A DNA stretch of 64,000 nt from Occultella aeris. GTDB lineage: Bacteria; Actinomycetota; Actinomycetes; Actinomycetales; Beutenbergiaceae. Positions 1-9,900 of the stretch are shown here, piece after piece. The translations under genes were made by a program, and so were the position numbers. The notes below the pieces were generated by a model, which saw only the letters and a program-made list of their open reading frames with translations, had not been told where the DNA came from and searched no databases. Location: the NCBI RefSeq assembly GCF_902703175.1, contig NZ_CACRYJ010000004.1, forward strand, positions 62,001-126,000. Reading direction: 5' to 3'. Positions within the stretch are counted from its first letter, which is position 1, and every line of letters begins with the position of its first letter.

Positions 1-1
1 C

Positions 2-52
2 CTCACCGCGCGCGGCGTGCAACTGCGCTGGGCGGAGGACAAGCGGTGGTGA
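2..52 (+). CDS. C-terminal end of an unidentified protein (partial)
   Basis: An open frame enters from the left edge and stops at TGA 50-52. The visible tail reads LTARGVQLRWAEDKRW. It is too short to assign. It converges on the minus-strand sugar-acid cluster, whose last stop is 27 bp away. It is called a gene end only because the frame is open from the edge and the spacing to the next gene is normal; chance cannot be excluded. Confidence 0.3.
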   Translation, partial: LTARGVQLRWAEDKRW

Positions 53-78
53 GAGTGCCCTCGCACCCGGACCCGGGC

Positions 79-909
79 TCAGAAGTCGTAGCTGACGGAC
101 CACCGGTCGGACTGACCGGCGCCGAGGGTCCGCTCGAAGAACGGCTCGAACGAGAACGTCTCGTGGTTGCCCCAGATCGGTAGGAACGTCGGCGCGTAGC
201 TCGTCGTCGCGGTGACCAGGCCGAGGGCGGGATGACGCTGCGTGAATGTCGCTCGCTCCTGGGCGCGCACGCCGAGCGCCGCGTAGTGGCCCTCGTGCCC
301 GGGAGCGAGCGTCCGGCGTCGGATGAAACCGTTCGGAGCGAGGTCGTAGCCGTCGTTGGCCGGCATGTCGATCGACAGGCTCGTGCGCAGCAGTTCGTCC
401 CCGGACGGCTGCGGATAGAAGGGGTGCGGGAACCAGGAGACCGGGAGCAACCGCTGACCGTGATTGTGGATCTGGGTCTCGGAGTGCAGGGTACGGTTCT
501 CCAGTGTCACGGTCCGCACGAGGGTCAGTTCGAAGCCCTGGAAGGCGTGCGCGGTGCGGTAGGTGATGGCGCCACCGCCGGGAGTGGCCACCTGCTCGGT
601 CTCCCAGGAGCAGAACTCGAGCACCTCTCGTCGCTCGAGATCACAGGTCCCCACGCCGATCACGAGCGAGGTCGTGCTGGTGCTCGCCGGGTCCCGCAAC
701 GGCGCGAGGTTGAACGCGTCCGGGATGCCCTGGCCGTCGAACCAGTTGAACTCGTGCGGATAGGTGGGTCCGGTGAGCAGTGGGCCGTGCCGACGGTCAT
801 GGATCTGGAAGACGTAACCGCCGGTGCAGTACCGAGGCCCGAACCTGGCTCGGTCCGCGACGGGGTCCAGGAGTTCGACGGTGAGCTCGGCGTTGGTCAG
901 GGTGGGCAT
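79..909 (-). CDS. Galactose mutarotase-like (aldose 1-epimerase superfamily) protein
   Basis: This 276-residue protein is probably a beta-sandwich of the galactose-mutarotase fold. The pattern seen is a series of short beta-type segments with aromatic and histidine-rich stretches (FPHPFYPQP, SWETEQV, IHNHGQRLLPVSW). The family interconverts sugar anomers or binds modified sugars; the substrate cannot be read here. The start at 909 is preferred because GAGGAG lies 8 nt upstream; an alternative ATG at 927 overlaps the stop of the upstream dehydratase as ATGA. No signal peptide is seen, so it should be cytoplasmic. It is the last gene of a three-gene sugar-acid cluster. Family assignment is moderate and exact activity unknown. 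Confidence 0.65.
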   Translation of the reverse strand: MPTLTNAELTVELLDPVADRARFGPRYCTGGYVFQIHDRRHGPLLTGPTYPHEFNWFDGQGIPDAFNLAPLRDPASTSTTSLVIGVGTCDLERREVLEFCSWETEQVATPGGGAITYRTAHAFQGFELTLVRTVTLENRTLHSETQIHNHGQRLLPVSWFPHPFYPQPSGDELLRTSLSIDMPANDGYDLAPNGFIRRRTLAPGHEGHYAALGVRAQERATFTQRHPALGLVTATTSYAPTFLPIWGNHETFSFEPFFERTLGAGQSDRWSVSYDF

Positions 910-923
910 GGGCTCGGCTCCTC

Positions 924-2204
924 TCATGGTGCGTACAGCGCGCCGTCCAGCCCGCGCACGCCGAGGGCCCACTCGTCGTGGCGGGACAGACCCGCGGGAT
1001 AGCGAGCGGCTGCTTCCTCGTCGATGTCGATGCCCCAGCCAGGTGCAACGTTCGGGCGCAGGTACCCGGCCTCGGCCCGCAGCGTGCCGGGAAAAACCTC
1101 GTGTACGGGCTCGGAGTAGTGGTGGTACTCCTGGATCCCGAACGCGGCGCTCGTCACGTCCACAGCGACGTTCGCGGCCGCGCCGACCGGGGACACGTCG
1201 CCGGGGGAGTGCCACGCCGTCTGGACGCCGTGGAACTCGGCCAGCGTCGCGAGCTTGCGTGCCGGCGTGAGACCACCGATGGCGGTGATGTGGCAGCGGA
1301 TCAGGTCCACGCCGCCGCCGGTGATCAGTCGGGCGGCGTCGGTCAGCGAAGTGCACAGCTCGCCGACCGCGATCGGCACCGGGGAGGCGGCCCGGACGCC
1401 GGGGAGCTCGTCGAAGAACTCCGGTGCCACCACGTCCTCGAGGAAGAACAGCCGGTACGGCTCCAGCGCGCGCGCCAGCAGCACGGCCTGCTTCGGGGTC
1501 AGCCGGGAGTGCACGTCGTGGAGCAGGTTGACCTCGTCGCCGAGCTCGGCGCGGGCGCGCGCGAACAGTTCCGGCGTGGTGCGCAGGTAGTGCTGCACAT
1601 CCCAGCCGTCCTCGTTCGGCTGGCCGGGGTAGGCGGCCTCGGAGCCGGTGCTGCCGTAGCTGCCGCGCCCGGGCTGGGAGGTCTGCAGCCGCACGTGTCG
1701 CCAGCCGGAGTCCATCCAGGCGTGGGCGGAGGCCAGCGTGGCGTCGACGTCGCCGCCGGAGGCGTGCGCGTAGGTGGGCACGGCGGCGCGCACCCGGCCG
1801 CCGAGCAGCGCATGGACCGGCAGTCCGGCGCGCTTGCCGGCGATGTCCCAGAGCGCCATGTCCAGGCCTGAGATGGCGTTGTTGCCGACCGGACCCTCGC
1901 GCCAGTAGGAGGAGAACTTCACGGCCCGGACGATGTCCTCGATGTCCTCCGGGTGGCGCCCGACCGCGAGCCGGGCGACGTGCTCGTCGACGTAGGTCGC
2001 GACGGCGTGCCACCGCTGGGTGAAGGTGGCGCAGCCGAGGCCGTAGATCTGGGGGTCGGTGGTGTCCACGCGGACGACCACCAGCGGGATCCCCTCAGGC
2101 GCCGTGACGATCGCGCGCACCGCGGTGATGCGCAGGTCGTCAGGGGCGGGCCAGGGCGGGGTGACGGTCGGGAAGGCGGGCTCGACGGTTGGGTCGACAG
2201 GCAT
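924..2204 (-). CDS. Enolase-superfamily sugar-acid dehydratase (ManD/RspA-like)
   Basis: The 426-residue protein has the full enolase-superfamily layout: N-terminal capping domain (about 25-140), then a metal-binding barrel. The sequence shows the expected ligand blocks LLHDVHSR (Asp plus His two residues later), FFLEDV and VGELCTS, and the later catalytic histidine block TAWHSPGD. The D-x-H pair and the WHSP block are typical of the mannonate/gluconate dehydratase (ManD) group, which removes water from aldonic acids with Mg2+. Which epimer is used cannot be decided, and some members (RspA type) have very low activity. It lies 42 bp downstream of an SDR gene and overlaps the possible early start of the mutarotase-like gene, so the three are likely co-transcribed. 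Confidence 0.9.
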   Translation of the reverse strand: MPVDPTVEPAFPTVTPPWPAPDDLRITAVRAIVTAPEGIPLVVVRVDTTDPQIYGLGCATFTQRWHAVATYVDEHVARLAVGRHPEDIEDIVRAVKFSSYWREGPVGNNAISGLDMALWDIAGKRAGLPVHALLGGRVRAAVPTYAHASGGDVDATLASAHAWMDSGWRHVRLQTSQPGRGSYGSTGSEAAYPGQPNEDGWDVQHYLRTTPELFARARAELGDEVNLLHDVHSRLTPKQAVLLARALEPYRLFFLEDVVAPEFFDELPGVRAASPVPIAVGELCTSLTDAARLITGGGVDLIRCHITAIGGLTPARKLATLAEFHGVQTAWHSPGDVSPVGAAANVAVDVTSAAFGIQEYHHYSEPVHEVFPGTLRAEAGYLRPNVAPGWGIDIDEEAAARYPAGLSRHDEWALGVRGLDGALYAP

Positions 2205-2246
2205 GCGGCTGGTTCACGTCCTCGTGGTGGTGGGTGGCTGGTTCGG

Positions 2247-3137
2247 TCAGTCCGACTCGGGGTCGACGATGTGTTCGGCTCTGAAGGCGAGCAGGTCCTG
2301 TGCCGGGCGTAGGTCGATCGGAACGTCCCGGCCCGGGATCGCCCGGCGCCGCGGCACGCCCGGCCAGTACTGGTCGAGTGCTGCCTCGGTGGGCTCGGCG
2401 AGGTAGGTGGTGGGCGCGGCCACGTGCACGGCGAACGCGCCCCGACGGCGAGGGCTGAGGGCGGCGAGTGCAGCGCGGGCGGCGTCGCGCACCTCGAGGT
2501 AGCTCCACCCGTCGGCGGCCACGGCGGCCGGGTTCGCCCGCCCGTTCGCGATGCCGCCGAGGAGCCGGTCGCCGAGGCCCGGCTCCTGCCCGAGCCCGCC
2601 GGTCATCGGGTACCGCAGGGCGATGACGTCCATACCGTACGCGCGATGCATGGCGCGGGCGGTCTCCTCGTCGACGCGCTTGGACAACGAGTACGGGTCG
2701 GCGGCCGCGGTGGGCATCTCGACATCGAGCGGGAAGTACGCGGGTGCGACCGGCACCGGGCTGTAGAGCACCCCGAGCGCGTTGATGCTGCTCGCGATGG
2801 CGGCGCGCCGCACGCCGGCCCGGCCGGCGGCGTCGAGCACGGTGAACGTGGCGGCCGTGTTGCCGCCGAACACGTCGTCCGCGGTGCCCAGGTGCGGCGC
2901 CGCGAGGGCGGCAAGGTGCACGACGGCGTCCGCGCCGTCGAGCGCTTCCCGCACCCGGTCGCGGTCGGTCGCCGTGCCGAGCACAACCCGGTCGGCGTCG
3001 AGGTCACCGGGGTCGTCGAGGACCAGGGCGGTGGACGCGATGCCGGCACGCCGCAGTGCCCAGAGCACCCCGCGTCCGATCGTGCCGGCCGCCCCGGTGA
3101 CGAGTACGCGACTCGGTGCGTCGGGGATGGGGGCCAC
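2247..3137 (-). CDS. NAD(P)-dependent extended SDR (epimerase/dehydratase or uronate dehydrogenase type)
   Basis: The 296-residue protein starts with a Rossmann nucleotide-binding motif TGAAGTIG (residues 14-21). It carries the SDR serine (SSIN) and the catalytic tyrosine-lysine pair in YSLSK near residue 150. The length and C-terminal part fit extended SDRs that act on nucleotide sugars or free sugar acids. As the first gene of a cluster with a ManD-like dehydratase it could be a uronate or aldose dehydrogenase feeding that enzyme; this is inference from context. The start is GTG at 3137, with no strong ribosome site upstream. Confidence 0.85.
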   Translation of the reverse strand: MAPIPDAPSRVLVTGAAGTIGRGVLWALRRAGIASTALVLDDPGDLDADRVVLGTATDRDRVREALDGADAVVHLAALAAPHLGTADDVFGGNTAATFTVLDAAGRAGVRRAAIASSINALGVLYSPVPVAPAYFPLDVEMPTAAADPYSLSKRVDEETARAMHRAYGMDVIALRYPMTGGLGQEPGLGDRLLGGIANGRANPAAVAADGWSYLEVRDAARAALAALSPRRRGAFAVHVAAPTTYLAEPTEAALDQYWPGVPRRRAIPGRDVPIDLRPAQDLLAFRAEHIVDPESD

Positions 3138-3326
3138 AACGCAATCCTGCCCAGTCCTGCTCCGCGGACGCTGCCGACACGCGGGGCGAACCGGGACGCG
3201 CCGGACCGTTCGCGGGACCTCGAGAACCGTGACCTTCCGCCGGGACCGGATCGTGCCGGGTCCGGTCTTCCGGGCTGCCGGCGACGGATCGGTCCGGCGC
3301 CGGCAACGCCAGGGTGTCGTGCTCGT

Positions 3327-3875
3327 TCAGTCCGCCAGAACCTGATTGCGGTAGATGTCGTTGGCGGCGAGGACGGGATCGCTGTGGCCGATCGTGAGGT
3401 GATCGAGCTTGGTGTTCCAGTCCTTCACGGACACCTTCAGCAGGGCGCTGTTCGCCGGCAGCGGCTGGTGCACGAAAAGGTGGTAGTGGTCGTCCGGCGC
3501 CTCGACCCACGTGTCGTCGGCCATGTGGGCAGGTACCCGTGCGAACACAGGCGTCTGCAAGGAGATCTGCCCGCTGGCCCACCCGTGCTCGCCGACGCGG
3601 CTGCCGTTCTCGCCGCTCATGAGCAGGGTCAGGTCGTCGACATCGAGCGGCCCGTCATTGTGCACGCGGACCTTGTACGTCGCGTTCTCGCCGACGTTGA
3701 ACGACCCGCCGGGTGGATCCACCGAGTAGATCTGGACGATGAGGTACGTCTGGGGGTAGGTCTCGAGGGCCTCCTCCAGATCCGCCAGGACGGTGTTGGG
3801 ACTTGGTTGCGGGAACGGGGTCGAGGCGATCGCCTGTGTCCCCTTGGTCCGCGCAGTGGTGTCGGTGGTGCTCAT
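3327..3875 (-). CDS. Unknown protein with a beta-sandwich (CARDB/DUF11-like) segment
   Basis: The protein has 182 residues and I do not recognise the family. The middle (about residues 45-110) reads as an immunoglobulin-like sandwich, with NVGENATYKVRVHNDGPLDV resembling CARDB-type repeats that describe relations between strands. No signal peptide or membrane segment is seen, which is unusual for such domains. The start at 3875 is chosen because GAGAGGA sits 8 nt upstream; the longer open frame to 3983 has Arg-rich, unlikely sequence. It is divergent from the LAL regulator gene across about 160 bp, so the regulator may control it; this is inference. Confidence 0.7.
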   Translation of the reverse strand: MSTTDTTARTKGTQAIASTPFPQPSPNTVLADLEEALETYPQTYLIVQIYSVDPPGGSFNVGENATYKVRVHNDGPLDVDDLTLLMSGENGSRVGEHGWASGQISLQTPVFARVPAHMADDTWVEAPDDHYHLFVHQPLPANSALLKVSVKDWNTKLDHLTIGHSDPVLAANDIYRNQVLAD

Positions 3876-4026
3876 TGGTGTTGTCCTCTCTCGGGTCCCG
3901 TCCCTTGGTGGCCGGGTCCTGCGCCAACGGTAGGAGGGCGCGACGCTCGCCCAACAGTGGGAAAGCCCTCGGACGACCCTCAAGATCCGGGCCGAAAACC
4001 CCGCGGTGACCCCGGGGGTGCAGGGC

Positions 4027-4032
4027 TACGCT
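4027..4032 (+). promoter_or_regulatory. Probable -10 element (TACGCT) of a leaderless transcript
   Basis: TACGCT matches TAnnnT and ends 6 nt before GTG 4039. This places the transcription start on the start codon and decides the start of the LAL regulator. The same arrangement recurs before other genes in this window. Confidence 0.5.
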
Positions 4033-4038
4033 GGGTCC

Positions 4039-6771
4039 GTGGGGAAGCCGGAGACGGGCTTGCCGACTCGTCTCGTCGGCAGGCCCGTGGAGCGAGACCG
4101 GGTGGAGGAGTTCGTCACCCGGCTGGTGAGCGCGCCGCGGTCGATGGTGCTGGTGGGCGAGGCGGGGATCGGCAAGAGCACGCTGTGGACCTATGGTCTG
4201 GACCGCGCCGCCGACGCCGGGTACCACGTGCTCACCACTCGTCCGGCAGAGGACGACTGGCCCGACCCGGGGCTGGGCCTGCGTGACCTCTTCGGGGAGC
4301 CCGGTGCCTCTGCCGCCGTCCCGGCGGAGGCGCTCGCCGCGGACCCGGTCGGCGGCGCCGAGGTATACGTCGAACGGCTGCGCGCCCTGACCAGGGCCGC
4401 TCCGGTGGTCCTGGCTATCGATGATCTCCAGTGGCTGGACGGACTCACGCGCCGGCTGATCCGCCACCTGCTGCGGTGCCTGGACGGGGAGCCCATCGCG
4501 GTCCTGGCGACGGCCCGCACCTGGACCCCGGGGGCGCGGGAGGTCCCCCTGCGCCACCCTGTCCTGGACGCGGACGTCGTCGAGATCGGCCCGCTCCCGG
4601 TCCGTGACCTGCGCGGCGTCCTGGTCCGGGACGGTCGCCGTGTGACGCTGCCGGACCTGAACCGGATCCACGAGGTCGCGGGAGGAAACCCGCTGTTCGC
4701 CCTCGAGTTGAGCCGCCAATGGCACCATGGCGAGCGTCAGGCGGTGCGGCGCAGCGCCCTGGCGCTGCTGACCGACCAGATCGAGTCGCTGCCCGAGGAG
4801 TCCCGCCGGATCCTCGACGCCCTCGCGATCACCGGTCCGGCGCCGTTGGCGACGATCGGCCGACTGGCCACGGGGGAAGCCCACGACGTCGAACGCGTGC
4901 TCGCGCACCTCGGTGGGCCGTTGGCGCACCTGGCCGATCTCGACGACCACTTCGTGCTGCGCTGTGGCCACCCGCTGATCGCCACGGCCGCACTCGCCGC
5001 GCTCGACCCGGTCCGCCGTCAGGATCTGCACGCCAGGTTGGTGCCGCTCCTGACCGATCCGGTGGAGCGCGCCCGGCACCTCGCCCTCAGCGCCACGGTG
5101 CCCGACGAGCACGTGGCGGCGGAACTCGAGGCGGCTGCCGGCCGGGCGATCCGTCGCGGCGCGGCATCGACCGCCGCCGAGCTGGCGGCGCACAGTGTGC
5201 GGCTGACCCCGACCCCCCAGGCGTCGCACGCGACCATCCGGGCACTCGCGGAGGTCACGTTCCGCGCCGGTGCCGGGCAGATCGCGCAAGCCACCCTGCT
5301 CGCCGACCGGCTGCTCGCGGAGCGGCACTCCGCTCCGTTGCATGCCCAGATCCTCGGGCAGCGGGTTCTGCTCGACTTCGCGGGCGCCGAGACCTTCCTG
5401 CGCGCCGCCTTGGACGCGGTCGGCGAGGATCAGGCGTTGCGCGGCATGCTGCTCGACCTGCTCGGCTGGCAGCTCGGGCTGTTCAAAGGCCGGGTCGCGG
5501 AGGCGATGGCCTGTTGCGAACAAGCTCTGGACATCGCGCGTGCGCGAGGGGACCGGGAGGCCACCGCCCGTGCCGCGGCGACCCTGTCGACGGTGTCGCT
5601 CATCGCCGGGGTGCCCCGGCGCGCCCTGATGGCCGAGGCACTGCGCTCCGGAGCGCACGCCGGCGGAGCGCCGGAGGGCAGCCTGCTGCGCGTCTGGCCC
5701 GGCGTGTTCCAGGCGCGCCAGGCGCTGTGGGACGGAGACCTCCCCAGGGCGCGGACGGGGTTCGAGGCCACCCTGCAGCAGGCGGTGGTCCTGGGCAGCG
5801 AGTTCCAGCGACCCTACCGGCTCCGGGACATGGCGATGCTCGAGATCTCGTGTGGGCGGCTGGACCTCGCTCAGGCCCTCGTGCTGCAGGGTTTGGAGGC
5901 CGCCTCGGACGCCGGCAACGACCAGGCGGTGGTGTGGCTCGCTCACCCGGCGGGACTGGTCGCGGCCATGCGGGGCGGCGATGAGCAGGCCCTGTGGGCG
6001 GCGATGAGGATCGAGGCGTGGGCGGCCCGAGTGGACGAACCGTTGCGGCTGGCCGTGGCCCAACAGATCCGGGGTGTGCTCGCCGCCGCGCAGGGCGCCT
6101 GGGCTGCGGCGCTGGAGCATCACCTGCGTGGGCTGGCCCGATTGGACGACCTGGGTGTCGTCCATCCCGGCTTCCTTCCGGCGCTGCCGTGCGCGATAGA
6201 GGCGGCTGCGATCCTCGGCGAGGAGGGACTGTGCGCGGACCTGGTGGCCCGGCAGACCGAGCGCGCGGCCGGGCTCGGCTCGCCCTGGCTGGACGCGATC
6301 GCGGTCCTGGGCCGCGGTCACGCGCGACTGCTCGCCGGTGACCTCGACGCGGAGCAGGACTTCCGGGACTCGGCGCGCCGGCTCTCCGCGCTGGGTTTCA
6401 CCCTCGACGCGCACCGCGCCGGCTATTTCGCGGCGGTGACCTCGGTGCGGGCGGGACGCCGCACCTTCGCACGGGCGGAACTCGGCGCGTGCCGCACCCA
6501 CTTCGCCGCGCAGGAGGTCGCCGGGTGGACGGCGATGGTCGACGACGCGCTCGCCCGGCTGGTCGGCGTGGACGGGGCTCGGTTGACGCCCACGGAGTCG
6601 GCCGTCGCCGCTCGCGTGCGGGCCGGCAGACGCAACAAGGAGATCGCCGCCGAACTGTTCATCGGCGAGTCGACGGTCGAGGCCCACCTCACCCGGATCT
6701 ACCGCAAGCTGGACGTGCGCGGCCGTCAGCAACTGGCGGCCCTGCCGCCGGACGCCCCGGCCAGGGCCTGA
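4039..6771 (+). CDS. LAL-type LuxR transcriptional regulator with AAA-like ATPase domain
   Basis: This 910-residue regulator has the large ATP-binding LuxR (LAL) layout. Walker A is GEAGIGKST near residues 40-48 and Walker B is VLAIDDLQWLD near residue 127. A long helical, TPR-like middle follows. The C-terminal LuxR helix-turn-helix (about 840-900) includes LTPTESAVAARVRAGRRNKEIAAELF and ends in the canonical STVEAHLTRIYRKL block. The protein should bind ATP and an unknown effector and activate nearby promoters. GTG 4039 is preferred over GTG 4006 or 4018 because a TAnnnT box sits 6 nt upstream and no ribosome site precedes any candidate. Its likely targets are the divergent unknown gene and possibly the downstream metallophosphoesterase; neither is shown. 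Confidence 0.9.
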   Translation: MGKPETGLPTRLVGRPVERDRVEEFVTRLVSAPRSMVLVGEAGIGKSTLWTYGLDRAADAGYHVLTTRPAEDDWPDPGLGLRDLFGEPGASAAVPAEALAADPVGGAEVYVERLRALTRAAPVVLAIDDLQWLDGLTRRLIRHLLRCLDGEPIAVLATARTWTPGAREVPLRHPVLDADVVEIGPLPVRDLRGVLVRDGRRVTLPDLNRIHEVAGGNPLFALELSRQWHHGERQAVRRSALALLTDQIESLPEESRRILDALAITGPAPLATIGRLATGEAHDVERVLAHLGGPLAHLADLDDHFVLRCGHPLIATAALAALDPVRRQDLHARLVPLLTDPVERARHLALSATVPDEHVAAELEAAAGRAIRRGAASTAAELAAHSVRLTPTPQASHATIRALAEVTFRAGAGQIAQATLLADRLLAERHSAPLHAQILGQRVLLDFAGAETFLRAALDAVGEDQALRGMLLDLLGWQLGLFKGRVAEAMACCEQALDIARARGDREATARAAATLSTVSLIAGVPRRALMAEALRSGAHAGGAPEGSLLRVWPGVFQARQALWDGDLPRARTGFEATLQQAVVLGSEFQRPYRLRDMAMLEISCGRLDLAQALVLQGLEAASDAGNDQAVVWLAHPAGLVAAMRGGDEQALWAAMRIEAWAARVDEPLRLAVAQQIRGVLAAAQGAWAAALEHHLRGLARLDDLGVVHPGFLPALPCAIEAAAILGEEGLCADLVARQTERAAGLGSPWLDAIAVLGRGHARLLAGDLDAEQDFRDSARRLSALGFTLDAHRAGYFAAVTSVRAGRRTFARAELGACRTHFAAQEVAGWTAMVDDALARLVGVDGARLTPTESAVAARVRAGRRNKEIAAELFIGESTVEAHLTRIYRKLDVRGRQQLAALPPDAPARA

Positions 6772-6944
6772 GCCGCGCATCCGGTCATCGTTCGATCTTC
6801 AACTGGGCGCCGATCCGTTGGCGGCGCTTCGCGCGCAGGTCGGACGGAGTTCACCCGGCACCGACAGGCTGGGTACCCGGGCGATGACGTCCGCCCCGGC
6901 CCACGTGGTGGCGGGGACTCCACGACGATCCGGGGGAACGGAAC

Positions 6945-9900
6945 GTGCGCAGCAGCATGCGAGAACGTAGCGGGAGATCAGGGCGCGCGAGCGCCATCGC
7001 GTTGGTGACCGGGGCCGCTCTGGTGGCCTCCGGCCTGCTGGCACCGGCCGCGCTGGCCGATACCGAGGACGGGGCACCGATCCTGCTGCCCGAACAGGGC
7101 AGCTACCTGCACGGCGACGCCGCGGTCGCCGCCGAGCCGGTCGCGGCCGGTGACTCGGTCACCGCGCTGCGGCTCGACGGCGAGGACCTCACCGCCGACG
7201 TGACGACCGGCGCGGCCACGCTCCTGTTCGACGTCGGCACGAACTCGATCGAGGCACGGTTCGGCAACTCGGTGGTCGTCAACGGCAACGTCATCGGCCT
7301 GACCGAGCGCGACTACGTCGACGAGCGGGTCGCGCTGCCCGTCCCGAACGACTACCTCACCGAGGGCACCAACACCGTCGAGTTCGTCACCGGCTCGACC
7401 CCGAGCAGCTGCGGCGACAACTTCGACGACTTCGACATCTCGAACCTCGACATCGAGTTCCTCGATGGCACGGCGGACGGGTCCGTTAACGAGTACGCCT
7501 ACCTGATGGGCGACGGCAGCTGCGGCTCGAACACCTCCCGGCTGCCCGAGGTCACACTGACCTTCGAGTTCGACGGCATGCCCGGCGCGACCACGGGTCT
7601 GGCCACCACCCTGGACACCACCGCGCTGACGGACGGCACCCACACCCTCGAGGCGATCACCGTCGCCGGGGTGAGCACCTCCCACTCCGTCGTCGTGAAC
7701 AACGGCGACCCGGGTGCGCCCACGATCATCCCCGAGGACGGCGCTCTCCTGAACGGACCGCAGACGTTCCTCGCCGCGCCCACGGACGCCGCGGATCCCG
7801 TCGCGGAGCTCACCCTCGACGACGTGCCGCTGCCCACCGTGCCAACCCTCGGCGCCGACACCTCCGCGTTCGTCCTCACGGTCGGCTCGAACTCGATCGA
7901 GGCCCGCTACGGCAACTCCGTCGTCGTCAACGGCCTGCCCATCCTGCTCGGCGACCACGTCAGCGAGACCGTACGTGTGGACGTGCCCAACTCGTACCTG
8001 CTCGCGGGCGAGAACGTCATCGAGGTGGTCACCGGAACGTTCGTCACCTCCTGCGGCGCCAACCGCGACGACTTCGTCGTCTCGGACCTGAGCCTCGAGG
8101 TTTCCCAGGGCACCGCCGTCGGCCAGGACATCGCCGCCTCCTACAACATGGGCGACGGCGACTGTGGCTCGAGCACCACGAAGCCGCGCGAGATCAGCCT
8201 CACGTTCGTGGTGGACGCCGAGACGTCCGGCCTGCGCGCCGACGTCGACACCGCGACCCTGACCGACGGCGAACACACGCTGACCGCGGTCACCGCGTCC
8301 GGCGCGACCTCGCGCCGCACCATCAGCACGGACAACACCGGGCCCGCCCTGACGGGTAGCAGCCCCGCCGACGGCGCCGAGATCGGCTCCCCGGTGCCCC
8401 TCGCCGTCGAGCTGGACGACCTCTCCGGCGTGCTCGGCGAGCCCACCCTCACCCTCGACGGCGCGGAGGTGGCCCCGGGTACCTCCGTTGGCCCCGGCCT
8501 GACCGCCGGCGAGCACGTCATCGGTGTCACCGCCGAGGACGTGCTCGGCAACGTCTCCACGCACGAGATCACGTTCGTGGCGCTCGGTGTGCCGTCCGTA
8601 CCGGCCGACCTCAGCCCGGCCGACGGCGCCGTGGTCACCACCGACACCGTGGACCTGTCCGCGGTCGTCGCCGAACCCGACGGTGGTGACGTCACGGCGA
8701 CGTTCAACCGCGCCGGCGCCGACGGTGCGACGGTCGCCTACCAGGGCGAGTCCGAGACGGTGCCGACCACCCTCGACATCGAGGGCGCCGAGGAGGTGCC
8801 GGTCGACGCGCTGAACCTCGGTGACGGCATGACCCTCGACTCACCGTCCGGCGCGGCGGTGGTGTACCAGCGGTTCGACATCGCCACCGCGACCGACCTC
8901 AACGGTTCGACCATCTCCTGGCAGGGCACGCTCGACCCGCAACGGCTCGCCTCCCTGTACGTGTGGGACGTCCCGACGGGTGCGTGGGTGCTGGTCGACA
9001 GCGCCCGCGGCGTGTTCGACGCAGTCACCGCGCTCTCGGCCCCGGTCGCGGCCGGCCACCTCGACGCGGGCCTGGTGCACGTGCTCGTGACCGGCACCGA
9101 CCCGTTCGCCGACGACATCGAGCCAGGGGACCCGGCCGGGTTCGCCGACCGTGACGACTACGACTTCTCGCTGGCGCACTTCACCGACACCCAGTACCTG
9201 TCCGAGGGCGCCGTGGAGCAGGAGAGCGAGCAGGAGCGAGCCGTCTGGGAGCAGGCCTACACCGACGTCACCCAGTGGATCGCCGACAACGCCGACGAGC
9301 GGGGCATCGCCTATGCCGCACACACCGGGGACATCATCGAGAACTACACCCAGAACAACGACGACCCGGCCTACGTCGCCAACGCCCGCGCCGAGTACGA
9401 GGTGTCCTCTGCCGCCCAGCGGATCCTCGACGACGCCGGTATCCCGAACGGGGTGCTGGCCGGCAACCACGACAACGGCACCGGCACCGACGACGGCCCG
9501 GGGGCGCTCTTCAACGACTACTACGGACCGGAGCGGTACGAGGCTCTCTCCGGCACCTGGGCGGGCGCCGCCTATGGCGCGCCCTGGCGCGAGGGGGACA
9601 ACCAGAACCACTACGACCTGTTCACCGCCGGCGGCCTCGACTTCGTCGCGGTCTACCTCTCCTACGGCGTGACGAACGAGGAGGCGGCCTGGGCGAACGA
9701 GATCCTCGCGCAGTACTCCGACCGCAACGCGATCCTGCTCGCGCATGACTACCTGCGCCCGAGCGTGAACCCGGACGGCCGGGACGCCGGGTTCTCCAGC
9801 CGGGACGGCGCGCTGCTCTACAACCGGGTCGTCACCGTGAACCCGAACGTGTTCCTGGTCCTTGGCGGCCACGAGCACGGCGTCGGCACGAACGTGCGCA

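Noticed and set aside
927-2013. N-terminal extension of the mutarotase-like frame into the dehydratase
   Set aside because: The extension is antisense-like Arg/Pro-rich sequence in the wrong frame of the dehydratase. A ribosome site precedes ATG 909.
3655-6780. Long minus-strand open frame opposite the LAL regulator
   Set aside because: It is antisense to a gene with Walker and LuxR motifs, is Arg/Gln/Gly-rich, and has no family pattern. Such frames are common in high-GC DNA.
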